A DNA stretch of 27,052 nt from Phaeoceros laevis (lineage: Eukaryota > Anthocerotophyta > Anthocerotopsida > Notothyladales): NCBI GenBank assembly GCA_049999765.1, contig JBNGIQ010009257.1:127281-154332 (forward strand), in the 5' to 3' direction. The translations under genes were made by a program, and so were the position numbers. Below the pieces are notes generated by a model. That model saw only the letters and a program-made list of their open reading frames with translations, did not search any database and was not told where the DNA came from. Shown in pieces: positions 20,470-27,052 of this stretch (the first letter of the stretch is position 1; each line of letters starts with the position of its first letter).

Positions 20470-21468
20470 GCTGCATCATTATACTTCTGATGTGCTGTCT
20501 CTTGCAGGTTCAGGTGCACAGTTTAAGCATATTCTAGCAGATCTGGTGCCTGCTACAGGTAATATACTTTGGTTTAGATGGTTAGTATGCTGGTTTTGCA
20601 AGCAAACAATCAGCCTCAAGTCAAGGCTACACAAGTGAGAATCAATTTAGTCATTACTCTCATACGCAAGTGCTCTAGTGAGCCTAACAATTGCTGTGAT
20701 CTCTTGACTGTGGTTGCAGTAAAATCTAACAATAGCTGTGAGACTTCTTTCATGCTTTCTAGCACTTGTGCACAGGCAGAGTGCTCGTTGTAAGAGGGGC
20801 TGCAGCCCCGGCGTCTGGGTGGAGAGGGTTGCCACTCAGAATGCTGGTGGGTTCGCCCGGCTTGATCTCGGGATGGAACTTAGCGCCTTCGACTTGCGTT
20901 GCTTGTTTGCCCTTGAAAGACTTCACAGTTTAAGTGACCAAACAGGGAATCATGGGGAGAAGATCTCCGCCCTCGTCCTCTGTGGTAAGGCCTCCTAAAC
21001 CGTGCATTGAATTGGTTTGTGGGCAGGCGATGCAATGCACGTCCGCATTGGTCCATTCCGTCAAGTCGCGGTGATGCGCGCCAATGAAGCAAGTGCGCCT
21101 ACCAACACTTCCATCTGTAGTGCTCTTCTCGCAGCAACTTGTGCCGGGTTGCCACTAACACCCTCCTATTGCTTCTGCCCGGCAGGTCAGGATCGCGAAG
21201 TGCTTCTCCACGCAAGACGTAGCCTCCTCCGCATTCGAAAGGTGCGTACTTGCGCTGATGGATCAGATTGGCACAGCAGCCAGGTGTGAATATTTTCCAA
21301 AATTGACAGATCTCCCTACGCGTGATACTGCAGGAGAATGTGTGCAAGGTCTGGATTCATCAATATGAGGATGTAGCCTAGGCGCCCAGTGGCAGTGCCG
21401 ACGTCCATGTCGTGCATAGCGCTAACATCCACGGCATTGTGCATTTCTACCGGCATTGTGCCATTACA

Positions 21469-21480
21469 GCTCTGATACCA
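21469..21480 (-). promoter_or_regulatory. copia-2 primer binding site
   Basis: The minus strand reads TGGTATCAGAGC, identical to the copia-1 site and complementary to the 3' end of initiator Met tRNA. Three bases separate it from the LTR end. The leader between here and gag (20470-21468) holds only short frames I cannot assign. Confidence 0.95.
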
Positions 21481-21483
21481 TAC

Positions 21484-21725
21484 TGTAATCTAAGACTAGA
21501 CGCGCGACCATGAGAGAGACGCGAACTTGTGAATAGAATGAATATATTTGTCACACAATGGTGACTTACATAGCCACGCGAAGGTGGCCATTGGTATCTT
21601 AGGATAGGTAGTTATTTAACTAATAACTACCTAACTATAAACTACTTAACCATAGTTCATGTAACCACGGCTAATGCATAAGTGTGGGTTGAATATGAAA
21701 CGTTAACTTAAACCTAATCCCAACA
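21484..21725 (-). repeat. copia-2 5' LTR
   Basis: In minus orientation it begins TGTTGGGATTAGG and ends GATTACA, the classic copia LTR termini, with a length of 242 bases. There is no similarity to the copia-1 LTR and no partner LTR in the window. From 21726 to about 22180 I see no gene or repeat I can support. Confidence 0.8.
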
Positions 21726-22179
21726 CATCCTAACACACTTCTTACAGCAGCCTTACCACAAGCGGAGAGCGCACCAGTAGCTGCAGATTATTTCCAAGAG
21801 AGAGTGCATGCTTAACAGTTGGCTCGACAACAAGCTTTGGATGCATAGAACAGACAGGCTCAGTATGCGGATTGTCAAGTGGTTTTCCAGGTTGGGGATT
21901 CTGTTATGCTTTCTACAAAGTACATCGCATTGACAGCTCACACATCCACAAAGCTTTTTGACCGATACATGGGTCCTTACAAATTTTGTGGGTCGCGGGC
22001 AAGGGTTTTGCCAAACGCATGGGATTGAGGCTATGCACTTCTGCATTCTCCACAGGCTGAAGCTTGCAGTCAAGGGAAGGGAACTCCTGAAATTCCTGTC
22101 CACCTTCATCATCTATAGCTATCTGCCGATTTCATGGCGTATTCTGGGATGCTAGATTGTAGCCAGTTGAATAGTGGTG

Positions 22180-22400
22180 TTCAGGGTACCTCGTTGGTTT
22201 GTAACTGTCTGATGATCATGACAAGAATTGGTGGATGCACTCGGTCTTTTCTTACTTGATATTATGGCCACAAGAGTGGTGATATTGTATGCCATTGATC
22301 ATTGGGTATGCAAATTGTGGCAATCTGGAGGATGCAAGGAAGTTGTTTGACAGTCTGGCCACAAGGGATGCAGTATCATAGACTCCCATCATAAATTGGT
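22180..22400 (+). pseudogene. PPR repeat relic, plus strand
   Basis: The frame through 22307-22400 reads as a classic pentatricopeptide unit (YANCGNLEDARKLFDSLATRD, then AVS-stop-TPII). TAG at 22379-22381 replaces the Trp expected in VSWT. About 100 bases upstream another frame shows a weaker remnant (TSLVCNCLMIM). PPR proteins bind organellar RNA. This is only a decayed fragment of one or two repeats. Confidence 0.6.
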
Positions 22401-22640
22401 ATTGTACAAACAATTAAGGCCACAAGGTCAGAAGGTATACATACGTAACATGGTTTGCTAAAATCTCGCCTTCCTGCTCCATACTTGCATTGTGTGCGAA
22501 CGAGTGCCTGGGGACTAAGCCCGTGCTCACCATACCCACCGTGTAGTTTTTGCAAACAATGCATGCCACTCTCCAACACATCGGCATGCACATGCTTGCC
22601 AGTTGCAGTAAAACCCAATGCAAGGCCCTTCACAACGTTT
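22400..22640 (-). pseudogene. PPR repeat relic, minus strand
   Basis: The minus strand encodes GKHVHADVLESGM, then GYGEHGLSPQALV, and in a shifted frame MEQEGEILANHVTYVYLL. These match the order of segments in plant PPR proteins (helix ending 'HADVLESG', 'GYGEHG..ALxLF', 'M.QEG..PNHVTYVCLL'). At least one frameshift and a deletion between the first two segments mark it as dead. It abuts the plus-strand PPR relic head-on. Confidence 0.6.
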
Positions 22641-22765
22641 TATTATTATCTTAAATTTCTCTAGATAGCTTACCAAATTACAAATATATCGCACTTCAGC
22701 CAAAGCCTCTAGTGAATTTTCTATCTTGTTTCCAATCTCACTTGTCCTTACGTTTACAACGCAAG

Positions 22766-22779
22766 GTGTAAGCTTACAC
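22766..22779. repeat. 14-base perfect palindrome
   Basis: GTGTAAGCTTACAC is its own reverse complement. It is isolated, with no gene nearby. 22641-23163 otherwise holds nothing I can assign. Confidence 0.7.
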
Positions 22780-23163
22780 GTTGGAAGGCCAAGCAGAAGG
22801 ATAGAAAGGTGTTGTGCTTTTGCACACTATGCAAAGGATTGAAGTTGCAATCAGCTGAACAAGAACTCCTCCATGAAAAATATAGTCATTGATTAACTTT
22901 CCACAATCCACAATGCATGGTCAGCTCTTGCTTGGTATGAATTTTTTTCTGGTGATTTGTAAGAGGTGTCTGCTGGCTACAACAATTTTGTTTTGCTCAT
23001 TGCTGAGCTAGCACTAACATGTTGTGTATGTCCAAAAAATTATGGTTCCTTGTTCTGGTCTGCAAAAGATTGTCAGACAAGTACTAGATTTCCTTCTCCC
23101 AATTTTGGGCCAATCGCTCAACAATTAGGAACTTTTTCACACAAACCTTTGGAGATCTGACCA

Positions 23164-23176
23164 ACTATGGGTTACC
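23164..23176. repeat. SINE target-site duplication, left copy
   Basis: ACTATGGGTTACC, identical to 23556-23568. It abuts the poly(A) end of the SINE. Confidence 0.95.
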
Positions 23177-23555
23177 TTTTTTTTTGGAGCGTTCGATTTT
23201 ATTTCTTGAGGCATATAGCCCAAACCCATTACATCGTTACACCAGGAGTCCCTGAACCCAATGGATTTTTCCATTTGTTCCGAGAGCTCTGCCCTTACTG
23301 AGTCACTAACTACTTCACGACTAATTCTGTGGCGGGTATCAGCCGCTACCTAATCTTTCCTAGAGAGAACCCATTTTTATCCACGAGAGAGACTCTTTCC
23401 GCCACAAGCTATATCAAGACCATACATCTACGCCTCCAAACTAGTGTCGAGAAATTACGGGGCCAGAGGATGACCCCTTGGGCCCTGTGTGGGTCGAACC
23501 CGAGACCTCCCAATTGGGAGGCGTAGGCTCTTACCACTAGGCTATGTCCTTGTGC
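23177..23555 (-). mobile_element. tRNA-derived SINE with target-site duplication
   Basis: Read from 23555 to 23177 on the minus strand. The head is tRNA-like, with an A box TAGCCTAGTGG (near 23544) and a B box GGTTCGACCC (near 23490) at normal spacing for RNA polymerase III. A tRNA-unrelated body of about 300 bases follows, ending in nine A residues (23177-23185). The element is flanked by identical 13-base direct repeats ACTATGGGTTACC at 23164-23176 and 23556-23568. All hallmarks of a SINE copied by LINE machinery are present. It is about 379 bases long and has no ORF. Confidence 0.92.
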
Positions 23556-23568
23556 ACTATGGGTTACC
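23556..23568. repeat. SINE target-site duplication, right copy
   Basis: ACTATGGGTTACC, identical to 23164-23176. It abuts the 5' (tRNA) end of the SINE. Perfect identity suggests the insertion is not very old. Confidence 0.95.
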
Positions 23569-23818
23569 ATTGATATGGTACCCCTTACATTGCCTTCCCT
23601 GATGTTCCTTTATCTGCACCAACCAGTGGACACATGGCATTACGGCCAAGGGATAGGTATGGCTGGGGAGGAGATAATTTTAGTACTTCTAACTCAATCA
23701 TAGTTTAGACCTGAGTTAAGAATTTCAAAGCATCTGTTCCAATTCAAAGGTTTGGCTAAAGCCAAAAAAAATTTGTGCTCCCCTTAAAAAAAATCTACAA
23801 TATATATATCTGCTCCTC

Positions 23819-23918
23819 NNNNNNNNNNNNNNNNNNNNNNNNNNNNNNNNNNNNNNNNNNNNNNNNNNNNNNNNNNNNNNNNNNNNNNNNNNNNNNNNNN
23901 NNNNNNNNNNNNNNNNNN
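23819..23918. other. Assembly gap (100 N) with overlapping flanks
   Basis: Exactly 100 N. The 17 bases before it (23802-23818) are repeated exactly right after it (23919-23935): ATATATATCTGCTCCTC. Either a tandem repeat was collapsed or two contig ends overlap and the gap is artificial. From 23570 to 24160 there is no supported gene. Confidence 0.95.
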
Positions 23919-24161
23919 ATATATATCTGCTCCTCTATAGAAGTTGTAAGAAAGCTTGTTGAGGGAGAAGTGTGTTAGAAAGAAATCTTGTATGCATTCA
24001 CATATTCACTTGTGCTCGTGGTAAACCAAATAGCTTTTCAGTTGTAACCCTTAAGCTATAGCCCCATAGTGAATTCTTTGCTGTCGCCGTCTTTCGGTAT
24101 TTAGGCATGGCTTGTCAAGAACAATTAAGCCTCAAAATGTCACCCACTTTGATATATCGTG

Positions 24162-24195
24162 TTTCTCCCTTCAACGTCTTTCCCGAAGGGAGAAA
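24162..24195. promoter_or_regulatory. Perfect 11-bp stem-loop upstream of gene
   Basis: TTTCTCCCTTC (24162-24172) and GAAGGGAGAAA (24185-24195) pair perfectly around a 12-base loop, about 127 bases before the ATG of the W-P-R-R repeat gene. Role is unknown. It may be part of that gene's leader or promoter. Confidence 0.6.
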
Positions 24196-24321
24196 TATGA
24201 TTACTCTATATTAGCATGAAATATAGGCGGAAGGGAAAATTTTCAAATTGCACGGCAAAGCCAGCTACGCAAACCTAAGCAAAGCTACCAAAGAAGAAGT
24301 TAAAACAGTGATAAAGAAAAC

Positions 24322-27033
24322 ATGGGGCGGTCTGTCTCCAAACAACCAGTACATTTTTGTAATATGACTCATGTACCAAATTCAAGTATAAAAGGAAAGT
24401 ATCAGATTGACACTTGCAATGCCAGCAAAAGTGTGTCCAAGCGTACCAACGAGGTAACTATGTATTTATGCACTATGATCACTTGTTTCATAGCATCTAT
24501 TTGAAAAGAAAATCAAATGATAATTTTTATTAATTCTTATTTATAGGTAGGTTCATAGGAGCATTAATAATTTTGATAAGAAGAAGAAAAAATTCTTAGA
24601 ATAATTATTAGGCTCATACTTCAACAATGCAGACATTAATTCTTTTCTCTTGGTTTTTTAAATAATGGAAGGATGATTTTGATAGAGAATATTATAGATT
24701 TAAAAACAAGACTATTCCTCATGTTTATGTTTTATATTACTGTGTTAATATTTGCTACGTGTGCCATCCTACAGAGCGTTCATGTTCAATATGTATACAA
24801 TGAGGATACTTATATTTTACACCTAAAACGATTCATATTGCCGCATCAACTAGAGCAATTTTCACCATTTTGAAAACATAATAGGTAGAGTTGCGCAAAC
24901 TATCCATTTTTTGTAGAACTAACAGATGCTAATTATTCAAAGTGGTGCATACATTAGTGGAAACCTTCAATACTTCCACACTTTGCAGAGTTTCAAATTC
25001 ATGGATATGAGAGCACTTGGCATCCTTCAAGAGCCCCTAGGCCCCTGCAACTAAATCATGCAAGTACAAAAGTGAGTTCTAACCCTATTTCAATTGATCC
25101 TTTCAACTTGAGCTGAATTGCTCATATGTGCAAAAACACTGCTTCTTGAGCACATTTCACTTTTCATGTGTCTTTATGATTTCTTAACACTATGTGGTTC
25201 TAAAAAAAACCCTAAGGAATGGAGACCTTGTCGAAGATACATAAGCTCGTGGCTAAGTTCTCAAGAGGGATGGAAGCCATCCATTAGGGTTGACTACCCA
25301 GAGGGTGGTCATTCTCATGTAAGGACTGAATGGAAACCTTGTAGGAGATTCATAGTTCCTAAGGAAAGCGAAGAGCGACTACAAAAGCCAATCCATCGCT
25401 ATATCCCAGAATATCGTCCACCCGAAAAGAATTGGCACTCTTCAAGAAGGATTGTGACTCGCTCCAGAGATCATTGGATAATTCCATTGAATTATCCATT
25501 AGGATCAACGACATTCATTCCTGAAGTGGATGAGGTATGAAATAAAAAAGGAAGCATAGAGAACCTCGAATTCTCGCATTGACATTATAACTTCCTTAAT
25601 ATTTGTAGTTTTTATTTCCCAGAAGAACTATTCCAGGCTTCGAAAAAGCAACCATGAATATGAAGAATTGCATCCACCTTTTCATCTTTCATGGGAAAAG
25701 ACGAACGCAAAAAAGAGGTGGAACGAACATGGTATAGATGATATATGAAGAATCTTATTTTGGAAATATTTTACGTTTTTGGTGTGCATTTTTATGGTTT
25801 GCATTGTTTATTGTGAAGAATCTCTACTATCAGCTGGCAATGTAACATGTCTGTCAACTCCTTATGCTCTGGAAAAGGTGGAATATGATCGAGGAAAACA
25901 CAGTAATGAAGATACTTCTGAGACTAAAATTTTATTCCTAAAATAGAATTGTATTATTTGTTTGAGGTAATTTGAATTGTGAGATTGATGATTGATTAAT
26001 AATTTTGAATAGACATAACCAGTTCTGTTTTACAGAATTACAAAAATTGGGTGCCAGGCTTTATATTCCAGAGGGCCATAGCACTCATATCGATGGCTCT
26101 GTATGTTTTCAACTTTCTTTTCTTAAAAAAGAGACTTTCCTGTATTATTGACTAAGATAACTTTCAATGGAGTATAAAAATGATTCTATTTTTTTTAGGG
26201 TTGTATCTCAAATGATACAGATAGGAAAGGAAGGCAGCCAAGTAGGGCTCGTATTTGTATGCTCAGGGAATATGATACAGGTAAATGCACAGCTAAATAC
26301 ACGTACTATGACATATACATGAGATATACAAGAATTACCATATCCAGCATTATAGTTAGTACATTGCTTGGCATCTTGTAGCACCATAATGCTCTAAAAG
26401 AGTATATCTGGAAGACTGATTCTCTACAATTGATGTACAGTAGTTCAAAGAAATATTGTAACAGGTCAAATATCTTCTAAAGAAGTATATTGTCCCCGAG
26501 GACCCAAAATAGTACCTACACCGTTGGCACCAGCTGCCTGCTTAAATAAGGATATCATTAATAACAAGTTTTCGTTTGAAGCACAAAGATGCTACGCTAA
26601 GGTTTTTTTTACTAAACCAATAGTTGTTATTAGTATCATTTCTTGGCACATTATCAATAACATATCCTTCAGCCAAGGATTCTAATGAAGGTGCAACAAA
26701 TACAGGGCATTGGTAAATCAGAGAGTCAAGCTCAATTTTCAAATGTTCAAGATCTTAAAACAATTCAAAAGGCTAGAGCTTGCTCTCTTAAGGTAAATTG
26801 AATACTACTTTGAAACGTAGGCTACTTGTGTGATAGGATCTAGAATGTAGCTAACTAGCTCAATTAAATTAGTTGAACATTCTTTGCCCTTCCAAAAGGT
26901 CTTCAAAATATCTTGCTAACATGCGCATTTGATATCTTAGCAGGACTTCACAAAAAATCGTGATAACATGAATGGACATAATTATGTGCTCTCAAACTTT
27001 TTGTATGAGTGCACAGATATGAATGCAAAATAA
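24322..27033 (+). CDS. Nine-exon gene, W-x-P-x-R-R repeat protein
   Basis: Proposed exons are 24322-24453, 24958-25071, 25217-25534, 25623-25731, 26036-26100, 26199-26280, 26465-26601, 26673-26792 and 26944-27033 (TAA 27031-27033). All introns are GT-AG, and exons of 109+65 and 82+137 bases restore phase across phase-1 introns, giving 388 residues. Residues 45-160 carry seven short motifs starting near 45, 65, 84, 101, 121, 138 and 155: WKPSIL, WHPSRA, WRPCRR, WKPSIR, WKPCRR, QKPIHR and WHSSRR. A PEGGHSHV segment (110-117) recurs as PEGHSTHI in exon 5. The C-terminal third is Lys/Gln/Asn-rich. No signal peptide, membrane segment or known domain is seen. The basic Trp/Arg repeats suggest nucleic-acid or protein binding, which is inference. 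Weak points are the acceptor at 25216 (A-rich) and exon 1. An extra ORF at 24775-24873 (KRFILP) may be a skipped or dead exon. Confidence 0.65.
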
Positions 27034-27052
27034 TTGACAACAATAGTTACAC

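Larger units (their letters stand above)
18680..21725 (-). mobile_element. Ty1/copia retrotransposon (copia-2), 5' half only
   Basis: The minus strand has a 5' LTR, tRNA-iMet primer site, leader of about 1 kb, gag with zinc knuckle, protease and pre-integrase zinc domain, then an abrupt end in LINE sequence. The integrase core, RT, RNase H and 3' LTR are missing. Coding is also broken by TAG at 19753 and a frameshift near 19420. Its gag differs clearly from that of copia-1, so it is a separate family. Confidence 0.92.

Noticed and set aside
21753-22112. 119-codon minus-strand frame as an integrase zinc-finger fragment
   Set aside because: Cys-rich words look vaguely retroelement-like, but no HHCC pattern or flanking domain could be shown.
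23485-23553. Functional tRNA gene on the minus strand
   Set aside because: A and B boxes are present, but the acceptor stem does not close and the sequence continues into a SINE body with A tail and target-site duplication.

Overview
This window looks like nuclear DNA of a land plant. The evidence is two Ty1/copia retrotransposons with initiator-Met-tRNA primer sites, an L1-type LINE, a tRNA-derived SINE, pentatricopeptide-repeat (PPR) relics and intron-containing genes with short GT-AG introns. The style of the PPR relics suggests a seed-free plant (fern, lycophyte or bryophyte), but that is inference. There are two 100-base N gaps (945-1044 and 23819-23918).

Layout. 1-4300 is mostly non-coding: a degenerate array with a palindromic core (292-502), two proline-rich coding-like stretches (1616-2005 and a broken one at 2687-3262), a 45-bp tandem duplication and a degenerate repeat field (3355-3990). 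A possible two-exon gene remnant ends at 4858. 4912-10471 is a decayed minus-strand copia element (copia-1): 5' LTR, PBS, gag, zinc knuckle, protease, integrase, RT and RNase H are recognisable, but frameshifts and in-frame stops break it and no 3' LTR is seen. 10472-13906 holds a plus-strand gene of unknown function with a likely 5'UTR intron and one in-frame TAG. Converging on it, 14065-15350 on the minus strand is a six-exon gene for an RNase H1-like protein (hybrid-binding domain plus archaeal/plant-type RNase HI), assembled here from splice sites and reading phase.

16008-18680 is the 5' half of an L1-type LINE (ORF1, then the endonuclease part of ORF2). It ends abruptly in the 3'-truncated end of a second minus-strand copia element (copia-2, about 18680-21725), so both elements have lost their 3' halves at one junction. 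22180-22640 holds PPR fragments in opposite orientations, and 23177-23555 is a complete SINE with a 13-bp target-site duplication.

24322-27033 is AT-rich and almost free of transposons. It contains the most interesting object here: a nine-exon plus-strand gene whose exons join in phase to an open frame of about 388 residues. Its N-terminal half carries seven copies of a short Trp-x-Pro-x-Arg-Arg motif spaced 17-20 residues apart. I recognise no family for it.

The two host-type genes (RNase H1-like and W-P-R-R repeat) look intact. The large plus-strand gene at 11345 is intact apart from one TAG, and nearly everything else is retroelement or relic sequence. In-frame stops across the decayed elements are overwhelmingly TAG.
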